NCBI RefSeq assembly: GCF_039544005.1
Contig: NZ_BAABKV010000001.1
Location: 3,720,001 to 3,784,000, forward strand
DNA length: 64,000 bases
Direction: 5' to 3'
Source: Kitasatospora paranensis
GTDB taxonomy: Bacteria > Actinomycetota > Actinomycetes > Streptomycetales > Streptomycetaceae
A program made the translations under genes and the position numbers. A model generated the notes under the pieces. The model did not search any database and had not been told where the DNA came from. It saw only the letters and a list, made by a program, of their open reading frames with translations. Below are positions 11,877-28,299 of this stretch, in pieces (the first letter of the stretch is position 1; every line of letters starts with the position of its first letter).

Positions 11877-11912
11877 GCAGGGCGGCCACCCCTTCCGGGG
11901 TGACCGCCCTGC
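11877..11912 (-). terminator. rpoBC terminator hairpin
   Basis: Inverted repeat with arms of 16 bases (GCAGGGCGG-C/T-CACCCC) and loop TTCC, with one imperfect pair, 16 bases downstream of the rpoC stop. There is no U-tract, as is common in streptomycetes. It may also act on the opposite strand. Confidence 0.75.
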
Positions 11913-11928
11913 GATCGGGACCTGACCA

Positions 11929-15822
<3,894 letters not shown>

Positions 15823-15925
15823 TGGTCGTCAAGCCCTCTTTCGTGATTCGAGAGTTTGTCTGTGGTCTGAGGGGGCCTGGGGGCGGGCCGGCTGCCTGGT
15901 TCAGGGGCAGCCGGCCCGACCTCCG

Positions 15926-19402
<3,477 letters not shown>

Positions 19403-19610
19403 GAGGGGGTCCTTCCGAGGGCTCGGAGCTCACTACGCGCGTACCGGCCGGGCCATGACGGGAGCCGATCCCACCTCCGGGAACCTCCACCACCGGGGGC
19501 TTGAATCCCCAGGTCGGAGCCGGTTTACGGAGGCGGTGCCAGACCCCTACAGGGCAGCGCAGACTCCGGGCGACGAGTCACGGAGCAGCTAACAGGCAGC
19601 GCAAAGGGAC

Positions 19611-19639
19611 AGTGTAGCCAATGGCGACACTGCTGACAA
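19611..19639 (-). promoter_or_regulatory. rpoBC promoter
   Basis: Minus-strand -35 TTGTCA (19634-19639) and -10 TACACT (19611-19616) with a 17-base spacer, a near-consensus vegetative promoter. The predicted start near 19604 gives a leader of about 200 nt before the TTG start of rpoB. Confidence 0.72.
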
Positions 19640-19987
19640 GCCCTGATTCGGAGACCGAATCGGACGCTCCTCCCGTACAACCGACGGCCCGGGTGATCCC
19701 GGGCCACCGCACCTCACGACGAGTCACTGAGTAGGTTCCCAGCGCCGCTGCCGAATATGCATCCACGGCCGGTCCGACTCGTACCGCAGTGAGGCACGCG
19801 AGTCGAGAATCGCGCGCCGGATGCGGTTCGTCAAGGCCCCCACCAGGGTGTGGACCTCGATCTGACCATCGCTCCGGGCCCGCCCCGCGTTACAGACGCC
19901 GTGGCAGGAGCCGCTCCGAGCGACAGCGATCACCCTACTCGCCCCCACCGACAGTGGCCGAGCCCACAGCGGCCCGGCCCCGGACGC

Positions 19988-20030
19988 GAAAAGGCCGGGC
20001 CGACCACCCCGAAGGGTGGCCGGCCCGGCC
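19988..20030 (-). terminator. Intrinsic terminator after rplL
   Basis: GC-rich hairpin with arms of about 17 bases around a CGAA loop, followed on the minus strand by TTTTCG. It starts 26 bases after the rplL stop. A hairpin plus U-run is a good factor-independent terminator. Confidence 0.8.
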
Positions 20031-20056
20031 CCGCGCCCCTCAGCGGGGGCGGCGAG

Positions 20057-20440
20057 TCACTTGACGACGACCTTGGCGCCGGCAGCCTCGAGCTGGGCCT
20101 TGGCCTTCTCCGCGACGTCCTTGGCGACCTTCTCCAGAACCTTCGCACCAGCGGTGTCGACGAGGTCCTTGGCCTCCTTCAGGCCGAGGGAGGTGAGGGC
20201 GCGCACCTCCTTGATGACCTGGATCTTCTTGTCGCCGGCGCCCTCGAGGACGACGTCGAACTCGTCCTGCTCCTCAACGGCCTCGGCAGCGGCGGCCGGG
20301 CCACCGGCGGCGGCGATCGCGACCGGGGCGGCAGCGGTGACGTCGAACTTGTCCTCGAACGCCTTCACGAACTCGGAGAGCTCGATGAGGGTCATCTCCT
20401 CGAACTGCGCGAGCAGGTCGTCCTGGCTGAGCTTCGCCAT
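20057..20440 (-). CDS. rplL: 50S ribosomal protein L7/L12
   Basis: Stalk protein that recruits translational GTPases, present as dimers bound to L10. It has 127 residues. The N-terminal dimerisation domain ([16 protein letters not shown]), an Ala/Gly-rich hinge (residues about 38-55) and the C-terminal factor-binding domain with [20 protein letters not shown] are all present. ATG start at 20438-20440. It is co-transcribed with rplJ, whose stop lies 114 bases upstream. Confidence 0.98.
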   Translation of the reverse strand: MAKLSQDDLLAQFEEMTLIELSEFVKAFEDKFDVTAAAPVAIAAAGGPAAAAEAVEEQDEFDVVLEGAGDKKIQVIKEVRALTSLGLKEAKDLVDTAGAKVLEKVAKDVAEKAKAQLEAAGAKVVVK

Positions 20441-20554
20441 GATGGCGGTCCTTCCACTAATTCGGCAGGTGCCGGATGTACATGTCGGGCGGGCGTGGTG
20501 CCTTACGGCATTGCCGCGTAGACGGGCCCGCGGCGAGGCGTGAGCCTGCGGAAA

Positions 20555-21118
20555 CTACTCCGCAGCCTCGTCCTCGGCGGCGGGAGCCGGCGTACCGGCA
20601 CCGCCCTGCTCGAGCTTGTCGCGAAGCGCGTCCACGGTGCGGACGAGCTTCGACGGCAGGGCCTGGAAGAGCGCGGCAGCCTGGGAGGGCTTGGCCTTCA
20701 TGGCACCCGCCAGCTTGGCGAGCAGCACCTCGCGGGACTCGAGGTCCGCGAGCTTCTTGATCTCATCGGCAGACAGCGCCTTGCCGTCAAGGACACCGCC
20801 CTTGATGATGAGAGCGGGGTTTTCCTTGGCGAAGTCACGCAGAGCCTTCGCCGACTCCACCGGGTCACCGGTGACGAAGGCGACAGCCGTCGGACCCGCG
20901 AACAGGTCGTCCAGCTCGGAGATCCCGGCCTCATTGGCCGCAATCTTGGTCAGCGTGTTCTTCACCACGGCGTACTGGGCGTTCTCACCCAGCGAGCGAC
21001 GCAGAGTCTTGATCTGCTTCACCGTCAGACCGCGGTACTCGGTCAGCACGGCCGCGTTCGAGGCACGGAACTTGTCCGTGATCTCGGCGACGGCAGCAGC
21101 CTTGTCGGGCCTTGCCAT
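20555..21118 (-). CDS. rplJ: 50S ribosomal protein L10
   Basis: Base of the ribosomal stalk, binding 23S rRNA and L12 dimers. It has 187 residues starting at ATG 21116-21118 ([17 protein letters not shown]), and an open frame continues upstream but is not coding. The RNA-binding N-terminal domain includes [17 protein letters not shown] and the C-terminal L12-binding helix ends the protein, followed by an acidic Ala/Pro tail. In bacteria L10(L12) represses its own transcript through a leader. A candidate leader with an attenuator-like hairpin lies just upstream. Confidence 0.97.
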   Translation of the reverse strand: MARPDKAAAVAEITDKFRASNAAVLTEYRGLTVKQIKTLRRSLGENAQYAVVKNTLTKIAANEAGISELDDLFAGPTAVAFVTGDPVESAKALRDFAKENPALIIKGGVLDGKALSADEIKKLADLESREVLLAKLAGAMKAKPSQAAALFQALPSKLVRTVDALRDKLEQGGAGTPAPAAEDEAAE

Positions 21119-21486
21119 AGGCGTACGCCTCCTTCCGTGATGTCGAAGTCGGGCCGACCTTGGAGCAGTCGACCATTCAACGCCTCGACGCGCCGGACGG
21201 AAGGAAACCTCAGCAGAAAACAGTGAGAGCCCCGGTGCGCAGGCGCACGGGGCTCTGAACGACCTCGACGGTCGAACGCGACGAATCGCACCGGACCGGA
21301 AGTCCAAGCTCCAAACACTCCTGCGCGGGCCGTCTGCGAGAACTCGCAGATCCTTCGGCTGCCCTGCCCCCTTGCGGCGCATGGCAACAACCAGCGGTCT
21401 TTGGCAGACACCACCGTACTCGAAACCCCGCGCGGCGGCCAAATCCCGCCCGCGGCGGGCCGGGGCCGGCCGTCGCGGGCCGGCCG
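21119..21486 (-). ncRNA. Putative rplJL leader (L10 autoregulation region)
   Basis: The 368 bases between the lipoprotein stop and rplJ have no gene. On the minus strand they include a CCAAAGACCGCTGGTTG block near 21383-21400 of the kind found in bacterial L10 leaders, and further down a strong hairpin at 21226-21256 followed by a T-rich stretch. The assignment to the L10 leader family rests on position and these elements. No covariance search was possible. Confidence 0.55.
21226..21256 (-). terminator. Attenuator-like terminator hairpin before rplJ
   Basis: Arms AGAGCCCCGGTGCGC and GCGCACGGGGCTCT (one bulged base) are followed on the minus strand by CACTGTTTTCTGC. It lies about 108 bases upstream of the rplJ start, so it could end the upstream lipoprotein transcript or act as a conditional terminator in the rplJL leader. 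Confidence 0.6.
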
Positions 21487-22317
21487 CTACAGCGGCGGGA
21501 GGGCCTGTCCGGCCGCGTCCCGGGTGTCGGACTCGGCCGGTGCCTGGACGGAGAGCGGGCCGGCGAAGTCCGTGAACCGCAGGGTGTCGTCCAGTTGGCC
21601 GGCCGCGCCGGAGCCCGTCCGGTGCAGCTGCACGAGCTGGTCGCTGCCGTTCAGCCAGAGGTCGAGGGTCACCACGCCGCCGCCGCCGAGCGAGGCGAGC
21701 AGGGCCGTCCGGCGGGCCGGGGTGAGCTGCGTCTGCGCGGCGGCGTAGTCCGCGGCCGTCACGTCCGCCCGGTAGTGCTGCACGGTGCTGTCGTCCAGCT
21801 GCTCCTCGCCGAGCCGCTGCGGCGCGGCCGCGGCCACCGCCGCGGTCAGCGCCACCACCGGGTTCAACCGGTCGAAGGCGCTCGCGTACGGCACCTCGTG
21901 CGCGCCGTCCGGGCCGGGCGCCGCGGTGAACCGCTCCCAGTGCCGGCCGCCCTGCCGGGCCGCGGTCGCCGCGTCGCCGCCGCGGTAGGCGGTGGTGTCC
22001 AGCACCACGACCTGCTCGGTGGTGCCGGGCCGCTTCAGCTCCAGCACGGTCTTCGGCGCCCAGAACAGCATCCCGGCCACGGTGTCGGAGCCGAGGTTGC
22101 CGCTGAACCTCGCCCGGCGGGCGGTGTGCATGGCCAGCTGGGCCGCCATCAGCACCCCGTGCGGGGAGCGGTCGGTCGGGCTCGGCAGCGCGGTGGGATC
22201 GACCGCGCTGCTGCTCGGCGACGCCTCGGGCGTCCCGCCGCCGGCGCCGCCGCAGGCCGCCAGCAGCGCGGCCAGTACGGCCGCCGCCGCGGCGCGGCCC
22301 ACCGCCCGTCCCGTCAT
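21487..22317 (-). CDS. Secreted lipoprotein, function unknown
   Basis: 276 residues from ATG 22315-22317. It has a lipoprotein signal with Arg-containing n-region, a hydrophobic stretch and the lipobox LLAAC (Cys at about residue 22), then a Gly/Ser/Pro linker. The mature part ([28 protein letters not shown]) looks like a beta-rich substrate-binding fold resembling the LppX/LprG class, but this is only a resemblance. A lipoprotein gene between rplA and rplJ is a recurring feature of streptomycete chromosomes, so it is native here and not an insertion. Confidence 0.75.
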   Translation of the reverse strand: MTGRAVGRAAAAAVLAALLAACGGAGGGTPEASPSSSAVDPTALPSPTDRSPHGVLMAAQLAMHTARRARFSGNLGSDTVAGMLFWAPKTVLELKRPGTTEQVVVLDTTAYRGGDAATAARQGGRHWERFTAAPGPDGAHEVPYASAFDRLNPVVALTAAVAAAAPQRLGEEQLDDSTVQHYRADVTAADYAAAQTQLTPARRTALLASLGGGGVVTLDLWLNGSDQLVQLHRTGSGAAGQLDDTLRFTDFAGPLSVQAPAESDTRDAAGQALPPL

Positions 22318-22442
22318 CCCCGCCTCCTGCCGCCGTCCCCGCGGACGACTCCGACGCTCCAGCGGCGTGCGTCCTCGTGCACGCCCGGGCCCACCACCCT
22401 GCCACGTCCGACACCGGCCGCACGCCCCGGCCCCGGAAGCCC

Positions 22443-22479
22443 GACGGGCCCGCACCCCCGTGGGGGATGCGGGCCCGTC
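22443..22479 (-). terminator. Hairpin downstream of rplA
   Basis: Inverted repeat of GACGGGCCCGC / GCGGGCCCGTC with an inner CCCCC/GGGGG pair, about 50 bases after the rplA stop. No U-tract follows, so it is a probable streptomycete-type terminator. Confidence 0.6.
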
Positions 22480-22531
22480 GGTACGGACTGCTGCTGCGCC
22501 CAGGACGCGGCTACGGTCGGAGCACGGGGGC

Positions 22532-23254
22532 TCAGACGGCGGCCGGGTCCTCCTCGACGAGGAGGTTGCGGGTGCGGTTCGGGTCGACCTGGATGCCGGG
22601 GCCCATGGTGGTGGCAACGGCGATCTTCTTGATGTAGCGACCCTTGGCGGCGGCCGGCTTGGCGCGGAGGATCTCCTCCAGCGCGGCGCCGTAGTTCTCG
22701 ACCAGCTGCTCGTCGGTGAAGGAGGCCTTACCGATGATCAGGTGCAGGTTCGAGTGCTTGTCGACGCGGAACTCGATCTTGCCGCCCTTGATGTCGTTGA
22801 CGGCCTTCACGACGTCGGGGGTGACGGTGCCGGTCTTCGGGTTCGGCATCAGGCCACGGGGACCGAGCACGCGGCCGAGGCGGCCGACCTTGCCCATGAG
22901 GTCCGGGGTGGCGACGACGGCGTCGAAGTCCAGACGACCCTTGGCGACCTCGTCGATCAGCTCGTCGGAGCCGACGATGTCGGCGCCGGCAGCACGCGCG
23001 GCCTCGGCACGGTCACCGGTCGCGAAGACCAGGACCCGAGCAGTCTTACCGGTGCCGTGCGGAAGGATCACGGTGCTGCGGACCATCTGGTCGGCCTTGC
23101 GCGGGTCGACACCCAGACGCATGGCGACCTCGACGGTCGAGTCGAACTTGGTGGTCGACGTCTCGCGGGCGAGGCGGACGGCCTCGAGCGGGGCGTAGAT
23201 GCGGCTGCGGTCGACCTTGGCGTCCGCGGCCTTGAGAGCCTTGCTGCGCTTCAC
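22532..23254 (-). CDS. rplA: 50S ribosomal protein L1
   Basis: L1-stalk protein, 240 residues. The start is GTG at 23252-23254 ([15 protein letters not shown]) with AGGAGA a few bases upstream, and an open frame further upstream is not coding. The conserved core includes [17 protein letters not shown]. It follows rplK by 122 bases in the usual rplK-rplA order. L1 is generally the autogenous repressor of this pair in bacteria. Confidence 0.98.
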   Translation of the reverse strand: MKRSKALKAADAKVDRSRIYAPLEAVRLARETSTTKFDSTVEVAMRLGVDPRKADQMVRSTVILPHGTGKTARVLVFATGDRAEAARAAGADIVGSDELIDEVAKGRLDFDAVVATPDLMGKVGRLGRVLGPRGLMPNPKTGTVTPDVVKAVNDIKGGKIEFRVDKHSNLHLIIGKASFTDEQLVENYGAALEEILRAKPAAAKGRYIKKIAVATTMGPGIQVDPNRTRNLLVEEDPAAV

Positions 23255-23376
23255 TGCGTCTCCTGAAATATGGGCCCCTCCCGCACGGTGCCGGGCAGGG
23301 AGGAGGAGTTCGTGGTGGGAGCGGGCCGCGCTGGGCCCTACCACGGTGACAGTCCCTGACGGGACAGGGGGGCTGG

Positions 23377-23811
23377 TCAGCCCTCGACGGTGATGCCCAT
23401 CGACCGGGCGGTGCCGGCGATGATCTTGGACGCGGCGTCCAGGTCGTTGGCGTTCAGGTCGGGGAGCTTCACGGTGGCGATCTCGCGGACCTGGGCGCCG
23501 GTGAGCTTGGCGACCTTGGTCTTGTGCGGCTCGCTGGAGCCCTTGTCCACGCCGGCGGCCTTCAGGATGAGGCGCGCGGCCGGCGGCGTCTTCGTGATGA
23601 AGGTGAAGGAGCGGTCGTCGTAGACCGTGATCTCCACCGGCACGATCATGCCGCGCTGCGACTCGGTCGCGGCGTTGTAGGCCTTGCAGAACTCCATGAT
23701 GTTGACGCCGTGCTGGCCGAGCGCGGGGCCGACCGGCGGAGCCGGGTTGGCCGCGCCGGCGTTGATCTGGAGCTTGATAAGCCCCGTGATCTTCTTCTTC
23801 TTGGGAGGCAT
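23377..23811 (-). CDS. rplK: 50S ribosomal protein L11
   Basis: Protein of the GTPase-associated centre and target region of thiostrepton-type antibiotics. It also supports RelA activation during stringent response. It has 144 residues from ATG 23809-23811, beginning [15 protein letters not shown]. The proline-rich switch [17 protein letters not shown] is intact, so no thiostrepton-resistance mutation in the protein is suggested. First gene of rplK-rplA, separated from nusG by a perfect palindrome terminator. Confidence 0.98.
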
Positions 23812-23894
23812 TTCTCTCCGGGTCCTTCCGAGAGGTGATTGCTGATGCGCCCGGCATCGGGGCGACACCCGGCCGCCAGGACACACATCGGACC

Positions 23895-23924
23895 AGGCTA
23901 ACCGCTGATGCGGCCCTGGACCAA
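23895..23924 (-). promoter_or_regulatory. Possible rplKA promoter
   Basis: Minus-strand TTGGTC (23919-23924) and TAGCCT (23895-23900), 18 bases apart, immediately after the nusG terminator stem and about 84 bases before the rplK start. The match is moderate. Confidence 0.45.
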
Positions 23925-23963
23925 AACGTCTCCGGGGCGGGGCCGCGGCCCCGCCCCGGAGAC
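23923..23963 (-). terminator. Intrinsic terminator after nusG
   Basis: A perfect 36-base palindrome (arm GTCTCCGGGGCGGGGCCG) 11 bases after the nusG stop, followed on the minus strand by GTTTTGG. Confidence 0.85.
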
Positions 23964-23974
23964 GAAGATCTGGA

Positions 23975-24834
23975 TCAGTTCTTCTGGATCTGGTCGAACG
24001 ACAGCTCGACCGGGGTCTCGCGGCCGAAGATCTCGACCAGGCCCTTGACCTTCTTCGAGTCGGGGTTGATCTCGTTGATGGTCGCCTGGAGGGTGGCGAA
24101 CGGACCGTCGGTGACGGTGACCGAGTCGCCGACCTCGAAGTCGAGCACCTGGACCTCGACCGGGCGGACGGGCGACGCCTTGCCGGCCTCCTTGGCCGCG
24201 GCACGCTCGACGTCCGGGGCGAGCATCTTGACGACCTCGTCCAGGGTCAGCGGGTACGGGTCGTAGGCGTTGCCCACGAAGCCGGTCACACCCGGGGTGT
24301 TGCGGACGACGCCCCAGGACTCGGCGTCCAGCTCCATGCGGACCAGGACGTAGCCGGGCAGCTTGTTCTGGCGGATGGTCTTGCGGTCGCCGTTCTTGAT
24401 CTGGACGACCTCTTCCTGCGGCACGGCCGACTCGAAGATGCGGTCCTCGACGTTCAGCGAGACGGAGCGCTGCTCCAGGTTCTGCTTCACGCGGTTCTCG
24501 TAGCCGGCGTAGGTGTGGATGACGTACCACTCGCCGGGCGCGAGGCGGAGCTTCTCGCGGAACTCGGCCACCGGGTCGCTCTCGGCCTCGTCCTCGGCGA
24601 CCTCGACCGCCTCGTCGACGGCCTCGTCGGCGGCGGCCTCGACGTCGGGGACCTCGTGCAGCGCGGCAGCCTCGGCCGGCGCGCCCGCCTCGTCCTCGTC
24701 CGCAGCCTCGACCTCGTCCTCGTCGGCGTCCACGGCGTCGACGATCTGCTCCGCAGCCTCGTCGTCGGCAGCCTCGGCCGCGACATCCGCCTCAGTGACG
24801 GTCTCGTCGGCGTCGTACAGGGGGACTCAGACAC
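23975..24834 (-). CDS. nusG: Transcription termination/antitermination factor NusG (frame break at codon 5-6)
   Basis: Binds the RNA polymerase clamp and couples it to Rho or ribosomes. The C-terminal 170 residues carry the NGN domain ([19 protein letters not shown]) and a KOW domain ([20 protein letters not shown]). The long acidic N-terminal extension is a streptomycete trait. The start is GTG 24832-24834. The frame breaks in the G5 run 24820-24824, and one added base gives [16 protein letters not shown] and an intact protein of about 286 residues. A truncated product from an internal start is possible but unlikely. Transcribed after secE with a 242-base gap. Confidence 0.95.
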
Positions 24835-25076
24835 GGGCGCTGCTTCTTTCCTGGGAAATGAACGGATACCTCAACAGTACCGAGTCAACGGTAGCTGGCC
24901 CGCCCGGTCGGCGCCGAAAGCCCGCCGGACCCGACCCCCGGGGGGCGGGCCGGTCGCGGCGGCAGCGGAAGGGCGGGCGGTATCCGGACGCGGCATCCCT
25001 GCGGCGGGCAGCGGCGGCGTCCGGCACAGGCCGGGCGCGGCGGGCGCCCCGGTGGGGGCCCGTCAGCGGCAGAAGG

Positions 25077-25436
25077 TCAGCCGAAGATCCACAGGCTGAG
25101 CTTGGCGAAAGCGGTGTCCATGCCGTAGACGACCAGCATGATCGTCACGACGAACACGACGACGACGGTCGTGTACTGGATCAGCTCGTTGCGGCTCGGC
25201 CAGACGACCTTGCGAAGCTCGGCGATGATCTGTCGGTAGAACACCGCGATGCGGGCGAAGAGGCCCTTCTTCGCGCGCTTGCCCGACTTGCGGTCGCCGC
25301 CCTCGCCCTTGCGCGCCCGCTTGCGGTCACGTCGGGAGAGCGTCTTCTCGTCGCCGTCAGGCGTGGCGTCAACGCCGTCGGCACCCTCGGGGTTGCCGCT
25401 CTCAGGCGTCGCGGTGGAGCCCGTGGTCTCCGTCAC
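25077..25436 (-). CDS. secE: Preprotein translocase subunit SecE
   Basis: Essential clamp subunit of the SecYEG channel in the inner membrane. It has 119 residues from GTG 25434-25436. A hydrophilic, charged N-terminal half rich in Lys/Arg is followed by the conserved amphipathic segment VFYRQIIAELRKVVWPSRNE and a single transmembrane helix (YTTVVVVFVVTIMLVVYGMD). The order tRNA-Trp-secE-nusG-rplK is the standard actinobacterial arrangement. Confidence 0.97.
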   Translation of the reverse strand: MTETTGSTATPESGNPEGADGVDATPDGDEKTLSRRDRKRARKGEGGDRKSGKRAKKGLFARIAVFYRQIIAELRKVVWPSRNELIQYTTVVVVFVVTIMLVVYGMDTAFAKLSLWIFG

Positions 25437-25536
25437 TCGTCCTCACCTGAATCCGGGTCCTGCCGAGCGTGCGTACCCGGCTTGGGCACGACCGATCCGG
25501 CGAAAAAGCATTGCGGGTGGGGCCCTCTCCGCATCA

Positions 25537-25566
25537 AGCCCGCTCGCTCAGCGGAGCGAACGGGCT
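25537..25566 (-). terminator. Hairpin after tRNA-Trp
   Basis: Inverted repeat AGCCCGCTCGCT / AGCGAACGGGCT with a six-base loop, 18 bases downstream of the tRNA 3' end. A CTTTTT stretch lies just before it, so read-through into secE may be only partial. Confidence 0.5.
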
Positions 25567-25583
25567 CGGTACGGAAAAAGCAG

Positions 25584-25656
25584 CAGGGCACGAGGGACTC
25601 GAACCCCCAACCGCCGGTTTTGGAGACCGGTGCTCTACCAATTGAGCTAGTGCCCT
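25584..25656 (-). tRNA. trpT: tRNA-Trp (CCA anticodon)
   Basis: 73 nt on the minus strand. Acceptor stem AGGGCAC/GTGCCCT with discriminator G, anticodon loop CTCCAAA, and T-loop GTTCGAGTC. CCA is not encoded. It lies upstream of secE, as is common in the phylum. Confidence 0.95.
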
Positions 25657-25911
25657 ACGGTGCCTCGCGGCCCCGGAGTTGACCCCCAACCTACCGCATC
25701 CGGATCGCTGCGTGGTGTACGCATCGGCGGAGCCGCACTTCGGGGGCCGTCGAGCGTTGAGTGTACGGGTTCTTGAGCGTTTGGTCGAACCTCCTCTCCC
25801 GGACGGCCGCGCCGGACCGGACGGGACCGCTCGGGTACGCATCGTGGACAGTGCCGTACACATGCTGAAACCGTCGTGCCCGGGCCGCACCCTCTCTGGG
25901 ACGATGCAGGC

Positions 25912-27150
25912 ATGAGCGCTCCCACCCCCGCCAACGTCCCTCCCGCCGACCGCCGGGTGTCCGCCCGGATCGGCGCCATCGCGGAGTCCGCCACCCTCGC
26001 CGTGGACGCCAAGGCCAAGGCCCTCAAGGCGGCCGGCCGCCCGGTCATCGGCTTCGGCGCGGGCGAGCCCGACTTCCCGACCCCCGGCTACATCGTCGAC
26101 GCCGCCGTCGAGGCCTGCCGCGACCCGAAGAACCACCGCTACACGCCGGCCGGCGGCCTGCCCGAGCTGAAGGCCGCGATCGCCGCCAAGACGCTGCGCG
26201 ACTCGGGCTACCAGGTGGACGCCTCCCAGGTGCTCGTCACCAACGGCGGCAAGCAGGCCATCTACGAGGCCTTCGCCGCCATCCTCGACCCGGGCGACGA
26301 GGTCATCGTCCCGGCGCCGTACTGGACGACGTACCCCGAGTCGATCCAGCTGGCCGGCGGCGTGCCGGTGGAGGTCGTCACCGACGAGACCACCGGCTAC
26401 AAGGCCTCGGTCGAGCAGCTGGAGGCGGCCCGCACCGAGAACACCAAGGTGGTGCTGTTCGTCTCGCCGTCCAACCCGACCGGCGCGGTCTACACCCGCG
26501 CCGAGACCGAGGCGATCGGCCGCTGGGCCGTCGAGCACGGCCTGTGGGTGCTCACCGACGAGATCTACGAGCACCTGGTCTACGGCGACGCCGCGTTCAC
26601 CTCGCTGCCGGCCCTGCTGCCGGAGCTGCGGGACAAGTGCATCGTGGTCAACGGCGTGGCGAAGACCTACGCGATGACCGGCTGGCGGGTGGGGTGGCTG
26701 ATCGCCCCGGCCGACGTGGTCAAGGCCGCGGCCAACCTCCAGTCGCACGCCACCTCGAACGTCGCCAACGTGTCCCAGCGCGCCGCCCTCGCCGCGGTGG
26801 CCGGCGACCTGACCGCCGTCGACGAGATGAAGGTGGCCTTCGACCGCCGCCGCCGCACCATGGTCAAGATGCTGAACGAGATCGACGGCGTGCTCTGCCC
26901 GGAGCCCGAGGGCGCGTTCTACGTGTACCCGTCGGTGAAGGCGCTGCTCGGCAAGGAGATCCGCGGCAGCCGCCCGGCCACCTCGGCCGAGCTGGCCGCG
27001 CTGATCCTCGACGAGGCCGAGGTCGCCGTCGTCCCCGGCGAGGCCTTCGGCACCCCGGGCTACCTGCGGCTCTCGTACGCCCTCGGTGACGAGGACCTGA
27101 TCGAGGGCGTGACCCGGATCCAGCACCTGCTGGCCGAGGCCCGGGACTGA
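25912..27150 (+). CDS. aspC: PLP-dependent aspartate-type aminotransferase (class I)
   Basis: Transfers the amino group of aspartate (or related amino acids) to 2-oxoglutarate. It has 412 residues from ATG 25912. Fold type I signatures are present: [10 protein letters not shown] near the N-terminus, the NPTG motif in [19 protein letters not shown], and the PLP lysine in [16 protein letters not shown]. It is the standard neighbour of secE in streptomycetes. Transcribed on its own and closed by a strong terminator. The exact substrate preference (aspartate versus broader) is inferred from family membership. Confidence 0.93.
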   Translation: MSAPTPANVPPADRRVSARIGAIAESATLAVDAKAKALKAAGRPVIGFGAGEPDFPTPGYIVDAAVEACRDPKNHRYTPAGGLPELKAAIAAKTLRDSGYQVDASQVLVTNGGKQAIYEAFAAILDPGDEVIVPAPYWTTYPESIQLAGGVPVEVVTDETTGYKASVEQLEAARTENTKVVLFVSPSNPTGAVYTRAETEAIGRWAVEHGLWVLTDEIYEHLVYGDAAFTSLPALLPELRDKCIVVNGVAKTYAMTGWRVGWLIAPADVVKAAANLQSHATSNVANVSQRAALAAVAGDLTAVDEMKVAFDRRRRTMVKMLNEIDGVLCPEPEGAFYVYPSVKALLGKEIRGSRPATSAELAALILDEAEVAVVPGEAFGTPGYLRLSYALGDEDLIEGVTRIQHLLAEARD

Positions 27151-27164
27151 CCGGAAATCCCCCG

Positions 27165-27222
27165 ACCGCCCCCTGGTTCCGTCGAAACTCATTCTTTCGA
27201 GGGATGTCCAGGGGGCGGTTTC
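27165..27222 (+). terminator. Intrinsic terminator after aspC
   Basis: Arms ACCGCCCCCTGG and CCAGGGGGCGGT separated by 31 bases and followed by TTTCC, 15 bases downstream of the aspC stop. Confidence 0.75.
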
Positions 27223-27254
27223 CGTCGGGCCTCCGGATGCGGCAGGATCGGCGG

Positions 27255-28283
27255 ATGGAACGCCTTTCAGCTCCGCGCAGCGTCGTCGACCTCCCCAAGG
27301 CCCACCTCCACCTGCACTTCACCGGGTCGATGCGGCCCGCCACCCTGCTGGAGCTGGCGGACCGGCACGGCGTCCGGCTCCCGGAGGCGCTGAGCTCGGG
27401 CGAACCGCCGCACCTGCGCGCCACCGACGAGCGCGGCTGGTTCCGCTTCCAGCGGCTCTACGACACCGCGCGCTCGGTGCTCCGCGACGAGCAGGACATC
27501 CGGCGACTCGTCCGGGAGACCGCCGAGGACGAGGTGCGCGACGGCTCCCGCTGGCTGGAGATCCAGGTCGACCCGACCTCGTACGCGCCCCGGCTGGGCG
27601 GGCTGATCCCGGCGCTGGAGCTCATCCTCGACGCGGTGCGGGAGGCCTCCGAGGCCACCGGGGTCGGCATGAGGGTGGTGGTCGCCGCGAACCGGATGAA
27701 GTCGCCGATGGACGCCCGGACACTGGCCCGGCTCGCCGTCCGCTACACCGACCGGGGCGTGATCGGCTTCGGCCTCTCCAACGACGAGCGCCGCGGCCTC
27801 GCCCGGGACTTCGACCGGGCCTTCGAGATCGCCCGCAAGGGCGAGCTGCTGGCGGCCCCGCACGGCGGCGAGCTGGCCGGCCCCGACTCCGTCCGCGACT
27901 GCCTGGACGACCTGGGGGCAGGGCGGATCGGGCACGGGGTGCGCGCCGCCGAGGACGACCGGCTGCTGCAGCGCCTCGCCGACCGCCAGGTCACCTGCGA
28001 GGTCTGCCCGTCCTCCAACGTCTCCCTCGGGGTCTACGAGCGGCCCGAGGACGTGCCGCTGCGGCGGCTCTTCGACGCCGGCGTCCCGCTGGCCCTCGGC
28101 GCCGACGACCCGCTGCTGTTCGGCTCCCGACTGGCCGCCCAGTACCTGCTGGCCCGCGAGGTGCACGGCTTCTCCGACGCCGAGCTGGCCGAACTCGCCC
28201 GGCAGTCGGTGCGCGGGTCGCAGGCGCCGGAGGCGGTGCAGAAGGAACTGCTGGCCGACATCGACGCCTGGCTGACCGCCTGA
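27255..28283 (+). CDS. add: Adenosine deaminase family protein
   Basis: Zinc-dependent TIM-barrel deaminase of purine salvage, 342 residues from ATG 27255. Metal and catalytic residues are visible: HLHLHFTGS at residue 15, the APHGGE catalytic Glu motif, the His of RIGHGVRA, and Asp-Asp in GADDPLLFG. The usual DG after the metal-binding HxH is replaced by HFTG, and NTDDP by GADDP, so the subgroup is somewhat divergent. Its place between aspC and murB is conserved in streptomycetes, which supports a housekeeping role. Confidence 0.9.
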   Translation: MERLSAPRSVVDLPKAHLHLHFTGSMRPATLLELADRHGVRLPEALSSGEPPHLRATDERGWFRFQRLYDTARSVLRDEQDIRRLVRETAEDEVRDGSRWLEIQVDPTSYAPRLGGLIPALELILDAVREASEATGVGMRVVVAANRMKSPMDARTLARLAVRYTDRGVIGFGLSNDERRGLARDFDRAFEIARKGELLAAPHGGELAGPDSVRDCLDDLGAGRIGHGVRAAEDDRLLQRLADRQVTCEVCPSSNVSLGVYERPEDVPLRRLFDAGVPLALGADDPLLFGSRLAAQYLLAREVHGFSDAELAELARQSVRGSQAPEAVQKELLADIDAWLTA

Positions 28284-28299
28284 CGCCGGGCCGGCAGCC

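Larger units (their letters stand above)
19403..20056. other. rplL-rpoB intergenic region
   Basis: About 650 bases with no convincing gene. Reading towards rpoB it contains the rplL terminator (19988-20030), the rpoBC promoter (19611-19639) and a leader of about 200 nt. A 74-codon open frame at 19724-19948 has no start signal and is not called. Confidence 0.6.

Noticed and set aside
19724..19948. 74-codon minus-strand frame between rplL and rpoB
   Set aside because: Lies upstream of the rpoBC promoter without ribosome site or recognised similarity.
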